Counted from the first letter of the stretch, positions 42,322 through 52,016 are shown. The stretch: 64,000 nucleotides of DNA from Amycolatopsis jejuensis (GCF_000717335.1 NZ_JNYZ01000022.1:62001-126000), one strand, 5' to 3'. Made by a program: numbers and translations. The notes: generated from the letters alone by a model not told the origin.

Positions 42322-42980
42322 CCTTGTATCCCCTTTCCCTAGCGGACAGGGAAGCGCACGCGCTACCGGCCGCGCGCAGGCAGCGGCGGACGCTGTGCCG
42401 CGTATCTGCCGAGCGCGCGCTTGTCACGCGTGCGCAACCCTGTCTGTTAGGTGGCTCCCTCTCACGGAGCCGGTACCGGGCGCCCCCGCTTGCGTTCCCT
42501 GCTAGCCCTCCCATGCCCGGGGAGCAGTCGCTAGCGTCCCGCTGGCAAGTGGCACGGCACAGGGTCCGGCAGACTCACCAGGGTTATCCGCACGTCCACT
42601 CAGGACGTAAAACGCGCGGGTATCTTCGCGGGTGCGTGGCTATGACATGCGCCGGTATCCACCCAGGCGCACGGATGCGGATGACTCACACAGTCCCCCT
42701 CACGGGGTGAGCGCTCTGCACACTCATTGGCTGGATTGAGAACGTACCGACTCGCTGACACTGGCAACGGGCGCGCAAGCGCGGCATTCGATCCCGTGGA
42801 TAGGGACCGCGCAAGCAGTCTCCGCCTTCCCTGCCCAGTCACGCCGATACGTGAGACATCCGCTCTGTAATTGACAACCAACCAGCACGGGAGAAACCCT
42901 TGCGTCGTCCCGTAATCCGGGGGCCGCTGGCCGGAATGCTCGGCGGGTCGGTTATCCGCGTTCCCTGCCTTGCAAATACA
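42322..42980. other. Long leader of the accessory operon
   Basis: About 660 bp lie between the putative promoter and the first gene. I see no convincing gene. DnaA-box-like text TTATCCGCA occurs at 42584-42592, and TTATCCGCG at 42952-42960. The DNA is of average GC until 42960, then turns AT-rich. A long untranslated leader or a replication/transfer origin are both possible. Confidence 0.35.
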
Positions 42981-43008
42981 ACTATACAGGTTTGCAAACC
43001 ACAATCAA
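42981..43008 (-). promoter_or_regulatory. Putative promoter with a central palindrome
   Basis: On the minus strand, TTGATT (43003-43008) and TATAGT (42981-42986) are 16 bp apart, a fair match to sigma-70-type hexamers. The spacer contains GGTTTGCAAACC (42989-43000), a perfect 12-bp palindrome placed where a repressor would block polymerase. GGTTTGCG recurs at 43011-43018, and TTGCAAA again at 42970-42976. Confidence 0.45.
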
Positions 43009-43019
43009 TAGGTTTGCGT

Positions 43020-43035
43020 TGTGATGCACATCACA
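43020..43035. promoter_or_regulatory. Perfect CRP/FNR-type palindrome
   Basis: TGTGATGCACATCACA is an exact palindrome and fits the cyclic AMP receptor protein consensus TGTGA-N6-TCACA. Its centre lies about 53 bp upstream of the start site predicted from the neighbouring minus-strand promoter, a usual activator distance. Actinomycetes have CRP-like regulators, so a host protein could link this operon to growth state. Confidence 0.55.
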
Positions 43036-43124
43036 GTAATCTTGCCAAGTCTTCTACCCTGCGATTCGCGGCAGTACAGATGAGCCAAGAAGATTGACCA
43101 ATCCTGGCAAGGAAAATAATCAAT

Positions 43125-43340
43125 ATGAAAGCATTTGAGTTTCTATCCAGGGGAATTCAAGCAATGAAGAATGGAGAGCGTCCGGATGGAATCAGCCACG
43201 GAGTCAACATGTTTCGGCAGCCGACCACCACCCAAACCGACTGTTCATCTGCCTGCCGGCTACGAAGTCGGATGACACAGAGGAAGAGAGTTGTCTGCGC
43301 CGAGCTGCAACAACCCCTCACCTCTCCCCTTCCTCTCTAG
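43125..43340 (+). CDS. Possible small protein
   Basis: The AT-rich frame MKAFEFLSRGIQAMKNGERP runs for 71 codons. The only ribosome-site candidate (AGGA) is 12 bp before the ATG, rather far, and the product resembles nothing I know. The base composition differs from the rest of the window. It may be chance. No other gene is seen between 42322 and 43654. Confidence 0.3.
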   Translation: MKAFEFLSRGIQAMKNGERPDGISHGVNMFRQPTTTQTDCSSACRLRSRMTQRKRVVCAELQQPLTSPLPL

Positions 43341-43654
43341 ACAGCAATAAGTGAGGAAGGTCGAGAAGTAGGCAGAGAAGAAGACGGAAAGGCAGGTGCA
43401 GGGTCTCACGACTCATGTCGTAGTCCTACCCGTGACGTCGTACGGATGTCGTCTGGGACGTTTGCGGTGAGATCCGTGCCATGTGCCGCGATCATGGTTC
43501 CGTACCCGTGGAAAGCTGCGGATGTTTCGGCGGGAACCCCGCGTTTGTGCCGTCGGTCTTGCCTGCGACGCCACGATCCTCTCGTTCTGCCGGCACGCAC
43601 TTCGGCAGGCGATGCGGCGAGGGCGGGGATCACCAGCAGGTTCCGGCGCACCCA

Positions 43655-46396
43655 CTACGGCCGGAGGCGCTCCTTCTGCCGCCTCGGCCGGGACTCAATA
43701 GGAATGACACCCCGGCGCGCCTTCAGCAGGCTCTCGTCCTTCATCCTCTCGCGCACCGCCAGCCGGCTCAGGATCCGCTGCTGCGTCTCCGGCGTCCAGA
43801 AGACACCAAGCCGACGCCTGGCCCGCGTGATCGCTGTGTAGAAGATGCTGTGGGAGATCCGCTCCTCGTTGGCGTCCGTGATGACCACCTTGACCGAGTC
43901 GTATTCCAATCCCTGTGCCTTGTGAATCGACACGGCGTAGGCGATCTGGAAGGGCACCAGCATGTTGACGTCGTCGTCATCGGCGTCCGAGTTCAAGCGC
44001 TCAAAGACGTCGAACTGGACTACCGAGCCCTCGACCCACCGCAAGTCGATACCGAACAGATCGCCCTCGGTGACCTCACGCTCGAGGTCGATGTCGAACG
44101 TGATGCGACCGGGCACGCGGTCGATGCCGGTGATCCTGCCTTTCAGGTTGTTGAAGATGACCGGCCGGAAGCGCTCGGTCTCGTTGAACAGCACCGGGTC
44201 GCCGACCTTGTACGTCGCCTCGCCCCAGGTAGCGGCGGGACTCGGGTTGCTCGCCTGCAGGAACCGGTTGACGTTGTTGATGCCGTAGAGCCCGTCGTAG
44301 TTCAGGCACAGCACGATCTCGTCGTCGCTCTCGCGCAGGAAGAGCGCATCGCCCAGCGTTTTCGAGTAGCCGTTCTTGGAGAGCGACTCCTCGATCCGGT
44401 CGTCCAGGTTCCGCACCCGGTCCCATAAGGTGAGTAGCGCTCCGTCTTCCGTCCGCCAGGGCTTGGTCAGCTCGAAGACCGACTCCTTGGGGACGTAGGA
44501 CCGGGCGAGGCTGAACCAGTTGCCAAACTGGATCGACTCGATCTGGTAGACGTCACCGACGAGCACCAGCAGCTCGAACTTGGTACTGTTGAGTACTTTC
44601 AGTAGGCTCGCGTTGTCCACGAAGCTACACTCGTCGATCACGACGACGTCGTAGTTCGAGCCGAATGACGCACTCCTGTTGATGTGACTGATGATCGTGC
44701 TGAAGACGGAGTTCAGTGCATGCACCCGACGCTTCAGGTTATCGATAGCCGGGTGGGTGTGCGCGAGGAAGAGCTTCCGCTCGGCCGAGAAATACCCAGC
44801 GATGTGATCCACCATGGTGGATTTCCCGGTCCCGGCCGGCCCGTAGACGAGCGCGACCTTCGAGCGCGTGAACGGTGCCTTGAGTGCCGTGGCCTTCAGC
44901 TCGTCGTCGACCTCGCCCGGGTTCGCGTCCAGCCACTCCTGGACGCCGTCGGCGTGCCCTTCGATGCCCTCGCCCGCGATCGCCTGCAGCTTCTCGATGA
45001 TCGCGACAGTGTCGTCTTCGTACCCGACGATGAAGACGTGTCCGTTGGCGTGGGCGAGCTTCCGCGGCGCGTGCCGGTCGGTCGGCGGGAGCAGCTGGTT
45101 GTGCTTCTTGATCAACGCGTCGACGTCGCCGAGGTCTTCGCACTCGGCCGCTGGCGTGTAGATCGCGCCGTGCTGCTCGACGTTGTTCCTTACACGGCGC
45201 GCCAGGAGCTCGTGCTCGCGGCCGGTTGCATCAAGGCTCTCTGCGAGATCGGCGAATCGGGGGACGTGACGGCTGGGAGCGGTGCAGAACGGCATCGTGT
45301 CGAAGGGTTTGCTCCGCGACGTGAGCCGGAGCTCCGACAGCCAGCGGTTCGGCGTGGGGTCGTACTGGGCCTTGATCCACTGATTGCGCATCTGGTGCAT
45401 CAGGTACCGCAGTACGCGGGCCCCCGGCCGGTTCAGGCGGATGAGCGCCCGGGCTTGGTCGAGCGCAGGGAAGATCTGCGCGGTCTGCCGCGAGTCGCCG
45501 AGAGCCCGGCTGCGGATCTGGTTGTAGCTCGCGTCGGTCATGTCGACGAGATCGAGCAGGCTGGATCGGGTATTCGTGAGGTACTGCATGAGGTTGCGGT
45601 ACTCGGTGTGGCTCGACTGAACCCGTGTCGACAGGCCGAAGAACCGTGCATAGTTGTTGAACTCGCAGGGGCGTATCGAGACTTCCCACGAGCGGATGAT
45701 CAAGATCGGCATGGTCTGCCCCAGCACGGTGATCGATTCGCTCGACAGGTCGAGGTACGCCGCGTACCTGTCGGCTATATCGATGGCGGTGAACGCGATC
45801 GTGCGGTCGAACTTGCTCGTCCAGTTGTGGGCCACCGAGAAGGTGACCTCGTAGTAGATCCGCCCGCCGGAGAAGAAGGGCCGCGAGCTATGGACGTAGT
45901 AGCGCTGGCGACGGCGCTCGGTCTGCGTCACGCGGGCCGCGTCGATGCGCTCCGCGATCTTCTCGTGGTACTCACGGAGCGACGGGTCGAGGTCTGCGGG
46001 GAACAGCTCGAGGTTGCCGAGAATCTCGATGCCGAACTGCTCCTGCGCGAGGTCGCGGGTGCGAAGCAGGTACTCGTAGTACTTGAGCATCAGCCGCTCG
46101 GATGGGTCGCCGTCCAGCGTGTAGTGCGAGACACTGGCCTGGAGCAGGTTGTGGAACCTGCTCAGCAAGCGGAACTTCGCCTTCGCCTTGACCTCGACCA
46201 GCGCAGGCCCCACCTGGTCGTAGTGGAACTCAGCGGAGGGATCGCCGAGGTGTGCCCAGACGATGAGGCCCTCGATCATGTTCCGAAGCTGAGAGAGAAG
46301 GTTCTGCGACAGAAAACCGCGATCGTCACGGAGACTGGCGATGTTCTGGCAGATCACTCCGTCGACGCTCCGCACCTGCTGCTCCACCGACGTCAC
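43655..46396 (-). CDS. RecD-like superfamily 1 helicase
   Basis: The 913-residue protein has a large N-terminal region I do not recognise (about 500 residues, which could be a nuclease or binding module) and a C-terminal superfamily 1 helicase. Its motifs are Walker A GPAGTGKST (near 517-525), VVIDECSFVDNASL (Walker B, near 587), LLVLVGDVYQIESI (motif III), ELTKPWRTEDG (motif IV) and HKAQGLEYDSVKVVITD (motif V), with FYTAITRARRRLGV (motif VI). It would unwind nucleic acid using ATP. GTG start, 5 bp after the peptidase gene. Helicases joined to an unknown large domain are common in phage-defence operons. Confidence 0.85.
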   Translation of the reverse strand: MTSVEQQVRSVDGVICQNIASLRDDRGFLSQNLLSQLRNMIEGLIVWAHLGDPSAEFHYDQVGPALVEVKAKAKFRLLSRFHNLLQASVSHYTLDGDPSERLMLKYYEYLLRTRDLAQEQFGIEILGNLELFPADLDPSLREYHEKIAERIDAARVTQTERRRQRYYVHSSRPFFSGGRIYYEVTFSVAHNWTSKFDRTIAFTAIDIADRYAAYLDLSSESITVLGQTMPILIIRSWEVSIRPCEFNNYARFFGLSTRVQSSHTEYRNLMQYLTNTRSSLLDLVDMTDASYNQIRSRALGDSRQTAQIFPALDQARALIRLNRPGARVLRYLMHQMRNQWIKAQYDPTPNRWLSELRLTSRSKPFDTMPFCTAPSRHVPRFADLAESLDATGREHELLARRVRNNVEQHGAIYTPAAECEDLGDVDALIKKHNQLLPPTDRHAPRKLAHANGHVFIVGYEDDTVAIIEKLQAIAGEGIEGHADGVQEWLDANPGEVDDELKATALKAPFTRSKVALVYGPAGTGKSTMVDHIAGYFSAERKLFLAHTHPAIDNLKRRVHALNSVFSTIISHINRSASFGSNYDVVVIDECSFVDNASLLKVLNSTKFELLVLVGDVYQIESIQFGNWFSLARSYVPKESVFELTKPWRTEDGALLTLWDRVRNLDDRIEESLSKNGYSKTLGDALFLRESDDEIVLCLNYDGLYGINNVNRFLQASNPSPAATWGEATYKVGDPVLFNETERFRPVIFNNLKGRITGIDRVPGRITFDIDLEREVTEGDLFGIDLRWVEGSVVQFDVFERLNSDADDDDVNMLVPFQIAYAVSIHKAQGLEYDSVKVVITDANEERISHSIFYTAITRARRRLGVFWTPETQQRILSRLAVRERMKDESLLKARRGVIPIESRPRRQKERLRP

Positions 46397-46401
46397 GGCA
46401 G

Positions 46402-47520
46402 TCAGGCCCCTCCGCCGACCAGGCGCAGGACTGGGCGCTGGTCGGCATCGCCGAGCAGGTCACGAACCTGCGCGGCGCTGAGCTTCAGCACCTCAGCGAG
46501 AGCAGGAACGCCCACGCCGTGGTCACTCGCCAGCTCCGCAGCCTTCTTCAGGAGCGACGGCGTCTCCCCCGGGTAGGCGCTCGTCGGGTCGGCCCGCGGG
46601 TCGTCGGTCGTGGCCAGGCGCTGGTAAGCCCGCCGAGCCGACGACTCGGTGGTGCGCCCGCGCTCGACCATCCGGCGGACGAGCGACTTCGGCGAGACGC
46701 CCCATTTCCGCCCGAGCCGGTCCAGAGCCGCCAAGTCCAGCCGCTGCGGCAGCGCCGCGTCCATGGCAGCTGCCGGCGTCAGGAATGCGGCTGCGAACTC
46801 GTCGGCCTCCTTCTCGACCGCAGCGCTGTGGCCGCTGGGGTCGCGATGCAGCAGGAGGTGGCCGATCTCATGCGCGGTCGAAAACCTGTGCCTGAAGACA
46901 TTCTCGCTGCGGCGGGGCGTGGTGATGATGACCGGCCTGTCGACGATCACAGCCGAGAAGGCATCGACAGCGTCGATCTCGCGCAGCGGCCGTACGGCGA
47001 CGACGATGCCGCGGGACTCTGCCGTGGCGACAAGGTGCTTCACCGGGCCGTCCGGCAACCCCCAGTGCACGCGGAGCGCCGCGGCAGCCTCGGACGGCGT
47101 CGCGCCGGCGGCGAGGACTGGGAGATCCGCCTCGGGCAGCTTGACGTAGCGCTCGAGCGCGAAGGTCAGCTCCCACACCAGGGCCGCAGTGGCCAGCGCC
47201 TTCTGGCGGTCGCTGACGCGGGCTGACCTCAGGCTGCGGAAGTGTGCGTTCACGGTGTCGATGCGCGCGAGTGGGCGGCCAACGCCGAAGAACCCCGGGC
47301 GGACTTTCAAGGAGGTCGCCAGCCGGTCGAGCACCTCGGGCCTCGGCGAGTTCACGCCGGCCTCGTACTGGCCGATCGCTGCCGCAGAGACACCGACCTC
47401 TACAGCCAGGTCAGCCTTGCTCACACCGAGACGAACCCGGGCCTGGGTCAGCCGTGCCGGCTCGAACCGACCGTTCCGGCCGGCCTGGACCTCGAACAGG
47501 CCTTGGCCGTCCTCACCCAT
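46402..47520 (-). CDS. XRE-ImmA/IrrE metallopeptidase
   Basis: The 372-residue protein has an N-terminal HTH (KADLAVEVGVSAAAIGQYEAG, near 35-55) and an ImmA/IrrE-type zinc peptidase domain with HEIGH (217-221) in FSTAHEIGHLLLHRD, and EADEFAAAFLTPAAAMDA as the third-ligand region. Such proteins cleave a repressor and so switch on genes, or act as self-regulating toxin partners. A DUF955-like domain is fused to the HTH in many ICE regulators. It overlaps the unknown gene upstream by 8 bp and precedes the helicase by 5 bp, so the three are one unit. Confidence 0.87.
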   Translation of the reverse strand: MGEDGQGLFEVQAGRNGRFEPARLTQARVRLGVSKADLAVEVGVSAAAIGQYEAGVNSPRPEVLDRLATSLKVRPGFFGVGRPLARIDTVNAHFRSLRSARVSDRQKALATAALVWELTFALERYVKLPEADLPVLAAGATPSEAAAALRVHWGLPDGPVKHLVATAESRGIVVAVRPLREIDAVDAFSAVIVDRPVIITTPRRSENVFRHRFSTAHEIGHLLLHRDPSGHSAAVEKEADEFAAAFLTPAAAMDAALPQRLDLAALDRLGRKWGVSPKSLVRRMVERGRTTESSARRAYQRLATTDDPRADPTSAYPGETPSLLKKAAELASDHGVGVPALAEVLKLSAAQVRDLLGDADQRPVLRLVGGGA

Positions 47521-48205
47521 CGGTCAGCGTCCGGTCCTGCTTCTGGAGCTCCACGACCGGCGCGACCGGCACACCGCTATCGAACGACTCGACGTCGGAT
47601 GCTGCGCCATCAGCAGCGAGCTCCGGCTCCCAGATGCGCTCCTGCCCACGCAGCTGGACCTTTCCGTCGCCGTCGAGCACGGCTACCGCCCACTCGATCG
47701 ACTGCAGCTGCCGCGGCGTCGACTCGACCATGACCAGCACCAACGGCATGATGTCACCGACCGCCCTGAGCGCGGAGCCGAGCTCGCTCTCCTCCGAGGC
47801 GTCATTGACGGGCTCAAGCTCGCCGGACAAGCTGGGCTCCCACAGCGTCGGGTCGAGGGGAGCGGTCATGAAGCCATTCTTCCGGGTCGGGCTCGACGCG
47901 AACTCGCTCACTGCCTTCGGACTGTTCGCCATGCGCCAGACGTACAACAGGCTGTCGTTGACGACCGGGACCTCGTGTCCGCCAGGGGCCAGCTTGACGG
48001 ACCGGAAACCTCGGCCCTTCAGCGCTTCACAGGTGTCGTCCAGCAGGTCCCGCCACTGGCTGCCGAACCCCATCGCGTACCGCGACTCGGAGACCACGTG
48101 CGCCTCGGCCGCGAGACCGTGCCGCGCCCGTACGATCTCAACGAGCAAGTCACGCAGGCTGAGCGCATGTGAGCCGAGAGCATCGGCGGGTGAGTCCGGA
48201 ACCAT
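47513..48205 (-). CDS. Unknown protein heading the helicase operon
   Basis: The 230-residue product is soluble and has no domain that I recognise. Segments such as WRDLLDDTCEALKGRGFRSV, VVNDSLLYVWRMANSPK and MPLVLVMVESTPRQLQSIEW suggest an alpha/beta fold. Its frame overlaps the peptidase gene. As the first gene of a peptidase/helicase operon it could be a sensor, effector or substrate of the peptidase, but no direct evidence exists. Confidence 0.6.
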   Translation of the reverse strand: MVPDSPADALGSHALSLRDLLVEIVRARHGLAAEAHVVSESRYAMGFGSQWRDLLDDTCEALKGRGFRSVKLAPGGHEVPVVNDSLLYVWRMANSPKAVSEFASSPTRKNGFMTAPLDPTLWEPSLSGELEPVNDASEESELGSALRAVGDIMPLVLVMVESTPRQLQSIEWAVAVLDGDGKVQLRGQERIWEPELAADGAASDVESFDSGVPVAPVVELQKQDRTLTDG

Positions 48206-49115
48206 GGGTGGCCCTCCTGAAGCAGGTGTCCAGAACCGTGGCTCGGCCAGGACGTAACTTCAGTATCGCACACGATCCACGCACTAACGCTTCAGCTTCG
48301 GGGCGTGTCGTCCGATGGCTCGGGAGCCTCCCGGACTCTGCCCGTCTCAGAGCAGGGAGGGCACCGGCACCGGGCAGACTGACAAGGGCTGATCCCGGCC
48401 GACGGCTACGAGCCGTTTGTCCGGCGGTCGGCGAGGCGTCCAGCTCGCCCAGCCGCAGACCAAGTCGAGCGGCGTCGTGTGCGTGCGGGAGACGCGAGTG
48501 ACCTTGCGCGAGGAGAGAGTGCCGCGGGAGAGATTGAGATGACTCAACGGGACTCCAGGAACTGCTGGAAGTCGACGTAGTGGCAGACGTCCCCGTGCTC
48601 CGGTCAAGACCGGTTAACGTCCTCAGGTCTCAGACGTTTGCCGGTGGAAGCGTTCCAAGCTGGCAGAGCTCAGCAATTCGGCGAGCTGACTCTCGCCCGC
48701 CGGTAGTCTCGGGCTCGGGGCTCAGCGGGGTGTACTCGCCCGACTCGGGCAAGCCGCCTGATCTCGCCCTCGCGAGGAAATGCCACGGATTTGAGACTGA
48801 TCATGGGTGACAAGGCCGTGAGACAGCCAAGAACGCCCAGGTTACGCAAGATCGACTTGTCATGCGCGGTGAGACCCTACAGCAGGAGGCTCTCGCTATC
48901 GGCAGCTCGCCCGAAGCAGCGCAGTCAGCGCACGCCCACGGTCCAAAAGGTCGACGCCGCAAGGCTTGGCCAGGAGCGATGTTCAAAGTGGACGCCGAGC
49001 ATCCGTAGTTTCCTCAACGGCCAGTTGTTCCGTCCCGATGACACCGTCCTTTACGGGCTGGCGCCGCGTACATCCAAGCCATTGTCGGCTGGTACGGGAG
49101 CGACCTGTCTTTTTC
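48206..49115. other. Intergenic region
   Basis: About 900 bp between the defence-like operon and the Tad operon hold no gene I can support. A 48-codon frame at 48862-49008 has no ribosome site I trust. The part next to 48206 probably contains the promoter of the leftward helicase operon. Confidence 0.5.
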
Positions 49116-52016
49116 TCAGCAGGCCCGTTGGTTTCCGATGTGCTTGAGCTGCAGACAAAGAGCATCGGCAAGCCTGATGGTGTCAGGGGCGGGATGCTCG
49201 TCGAGATCGGACAAAGAGGTCGCAAGAAGATTCAGGGTACGCGGGATGCTGTCGTGCTGTCCTAGACGCGCTTGTACACGCATGAGGTCGCGGTAGATTG
49301 CCTCGTTGTATGGGTCGAGACATCGTGCCTGCTCGAGGAAGGCCAGCGCCTGCTCGGGATCGTCGTTGCGGACCTTGCGGATCAGGGTGCTGAAAGCGTC
49401 CAATACCTCACGCCGGAGCGCTTCGCGTGGAGATTCGATCCATTCCGCCGAGATGTTGTCGGCAAGGTCGCCGCGATAAAGCTCGGTGACCCGGCGGACT
49501 GCCGCGATGACGGCCGACGTGCCGCCGCCGCGGGTCGAGGCGAGCGTTTCCTGCAGCTGCCAGAAATCAACCGTCACCAAGGAGTGGTTGAGCCGGTAGT
49601 GTCCGTCGTGGCGAGTAATGAGGTCGAGGGGTTCTCCCCCATGGGCTCTGCGTAGCGCACCACGCAGTTGAGAAAGCGTTGCGTGGAAGCTGTTGTACGG
49701 ACGGTCGCCAGGAGCGTCGGGCCACAACGCGGCACACAACGATTCGCGACGACACCCCTCGCGGTGCAGGGCCAGGTAGACGAGGATCTCACGTTGTCGG
49801 GGCGCGAGGACTTCAATCAAGTTAGTGGGTTCCGACGCCGCGCCGGTCAGGTGCAGCCGACCAAGTACCTGAAGATGCAATGGCTTGGTGCAGGGAGAAT
49901 CCGCCGTGCGGTCCTCTGCGGCCGGCACGGGCGATCCATGTGTGGCGGCGCCTGCGCAGGGGAGACGCGGTTCACGACCGGCTACCTCCGTTGCATCCGG
50001 AGGATCGGCAGCCAGCTGGTTGCTGGGGACATCGAACGCTGGCGATGTCGATGTGGTGCCGGAGGCAGGAGCCATCCCGGCCTGGTCGAAATCGTATTCT
50101 GCGATCAGTTGATCGGTCTGCTTCTCCTCGTCATTGCGGCCGAGGGACCGCTCGGTGGCGCTGGATGCTGTCCGCAGGAGCATGAGCAGGTCGCGGGCGT
50201 CGGCTTCTGGAAGAGTGAAGAGTCGGGCATGGGCGAGGGTATCGGCGCGGTCAGGGTTGGTCGCTTCCACGACGCCGTCAGTGCGCACACGTGCGGTGCT
50301 ACCGGGTCGCCATGGGCCGAGTAGCACCCCGGCCAGGCCGAACTGCCTGCAATTGTCGAGCACGGCGCGCATGCGTTGATCGGACTCGCGCGCGGGCGTA
50401 GCGATAGCGACGAGAAGGCCATGCGAAACGCCGGCACGTGAGCGACTCAGAGTTTCGGCTTCCAGGAGATCCAGCGCCGCGGCCAGGTCGTCGGCAACGC
50501 GCAATTGCGGTGGCACAAGGTCATTGAGGTCGTTCCCAAACAAGAGACGGGCGTCTGCAGCGGGGATCACCAGCGTGGCATCGAGATCCCCGTTCGCGAT
50601 CTGCGCAAGCAGTGTCGCGACTAGTGCGCGTACGGCAGCATGGGCACCGGGGCCGACGAGTCCCAGACCGCCCTCACCCGCGCGTTCGAGTGCGACGGTC
50701 TGCCCTGAGCTGGTGCCGAGAGGAATGAGTGGCGGCACCGCCCTGACCGTGGCCTGCGCGCCGTCGATGGCGTTCAAATCCCGCGTTCGGTCCGGTGGTG
50801 CGGGCGGCACGGTACCGTCCGGCGTGCGAGTTGCGGTGTCGTGGGCGATGCGTAGCGCGCGCACGACGGGAGCGCTTGTGGGGTCGGCGGGCGGCGGACT
50901 GCCCGGTCGGTACCAACGGCGATGCCGCAGCCGCACGGTGATCGCCACGACGGTGATGAGGGCGGCCAGCCCTAGGCCGACAAAGGCTCCGGTCGGGAGC
51001 GAGATACCGACCGACGGGTTTGCGGCAGGCTCGGTAGGTGTGTTGCTTCGAGGCCCCGGCTGCGGGATCGGCGTGGATGGGCGCTCTGGCCGATGCGCAC
51101 CGGGTGCAGGAGGCGCGGCAGACGGTACTGGCTCCTGCGGTGGGCGCAGGACTGGCAGAACCAGGTTCCAGCCGGGCATGAGTTGATCCGGGTCGCGGAG
51201 CGCGCGTCCGTCGGGCTGTGTCCGGCCCACATTGAGGTCGAAGAGCTCTGGCCAAGCGTCCGGGTCGCCCAGCTCGCGTTCAGCGATGCGCGACAACGTA
51301 TCTCCCGGTTCGACGGCTATGGCGCGGCCGTCTGCGGCCGCGACACGAGGGACACCTGCAGCGTCTTGCGGGAGCTGCAGCGTCCAGCCCGGTTCGAGCA
51401 GATCAGGCGCGTCCGATAGCAGTGCTCTGTTAAGGCGGACGATCTCGTGGTACCGAACCCCCGAACCAAGGTGACGTTCAGCCATGCCCCACAGGGTGTC
51501 ACCGTGCACGACGGTGTACGGCACGGTTTGATCGTCCCGTGCCACGGCGGGGCGCACCTGCGGCCACGGCGGTGCCGTGGCAACGACCGGTGCCGACGGA
51601 ATGATCGAGGCTGTAGCAGTACCTGCGGACGTCGCCACGAGAACAGCGGCGACGAGTCCCGCGATCCACCGCCCGCGCGGAACTCGGCCTACCAGCCCAC
51701 GAGCAGCGCGTACTCCGTACCCGGTCTGGCGGATCACTTCGGCAACGATGGACATGGTCAGCGCCAGCCAGCCCGCCCACGCAACGGCCACGACGAGCCA
51801 GATGACGAGGTCCCCGGTGATCCATGCCCACCGGACGGACGCCCAGATCCGATCGGGCCACTGGTTGATGGGCGACGGGTCCGGCAAGCGGTCGGGAATC
51901 AGACGGGCAGGGTCAGCGCCGAGCGTGAGGAGTCCGCTCGGGATGCCGACGACAAAGGCGAGCAGGAACAGCGCGGCGAGTATGGCTCGGATGTGCTGCA
52001 CCGCGCGGGAAGTCAC
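49116..52016 (-). CDS. Membrane LysM protein with a C-terminal BTAD domain
   Basis: The 966-residue protein has three N-terminal membrane segments and two LysM domains (VVHGDTLWGMAERHLG near 170 and VEPGDTLSRIAERELG near 238). A further membrane helix (LPTGAFVGLGLAALITVVAI) is followed by a degenerate ATPase-like region. It ends in a BTAD-type bacterial transcriptional activator domain (LALHREGCRRESLCAALWPD, then AIAAVRRVTELYRGDLADNI). LysM binds peptidoglycan, and BTAD regions occur in AfsR/SARP regulators. It therefore looks like a wall-sensing regulator. It is the last gene of the Tad operon, overlapping the pseudopilin gene by 4 bp. Confidence 0.85.
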   Translation of the reverse strand: MTSRAVQHIRAILAALFLLAFVVGIPSGLLTLGADPARLIPDRLPDPSPINQWPDRIWASVRWAWITGDLVIWLVVAVAWAGWLALTMSIVAEVIRQTGYGVRAARGLVGRVPRGRWIAGLVAAVLVATSAGTATASIIPSAPVVATAPPWPQVRPAVARDDQTVPYTVVHGDTLWGMAERHLGSGVRYHEIVRLNRALLSDAPDLLEPGWTLQLPQDAAGVPRVAAADGRAIAVEPGDTLSRIAERELGDPDAWPELFDLNVGRTQPDGRALRDPDQLMPGWNLVLPVLRPPQEPVPSAAPPAPGAHRPERPSTPIPQPGPRSNTPTEPAANPSVGISLPTGAFVGLGLAALITVVAITVRLRHRRWYRPGSPPPADPTSAPVVRALRIAHDTATRTPDGTVPPAPPDRTRDLNAIDGAQATVRAVPPLIPLGTSSGQTVALERAGEGGLGLVGPGAHAAVRALVATLLAQIANGDLDATLVIPAADARLLFGNDLNDLVPPQLRVADDLAAALDLLEAETLSRSRAGVSHGLLVAIATPARESDQRMRAVLDNCRQFGLAGVLLGPWRPGSTARVRTDGVVEATNPDRADTLAHARLFTLPEADARDLLMLLRTASSATERSLGRNDEEKQTDQLIAEYDFDQAGMAPASGTTSTSPAFDVPSNQLAADPPDATEVAGREPRLPCAGAATHGSPVPAAEDRTADSPCTKPLHLQVLGRLHLTGAASEPTNLIEVLAPRQREILVYLALHREGCRRESLCAALWPDAPGDRPYNSFHATLSQLRGALRRAHGGEPLDLITRHDGHYRLNHSLVTVDFWQLQETLASTRGGGTSAVIAAVRRVTELYRGDLADNISAEWIESPREALRREVLDAFSTLIRKVRNDDPEQALAFLEQARCLDPYNEAIYRDLMRVQARLGQHDSIPRTLNLLATSLSDLDEHPAPDTIRLADALCLQLKHIGNQRAC

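Noticed and set aside
42600..43004. A 134-codon minus-strand frame in the accessory leader
   Set aside because: It spans the putative promoter and operator, and has no ribosome site or domain.
44684..46576. A 630-codon plus-strand frame under the helicase gene
   Set aside because: The antisense helicase has full motifs I to VI; the plus frame has none and is a GC-rich shadow.
48862..49008. A 48-codon frame, 5' end MRGETLQQEALAIGSSPEAA
   Set aside because: Looks protein-like but has no clear ribosome site and no family I recognise; kept only as a possible remnant.
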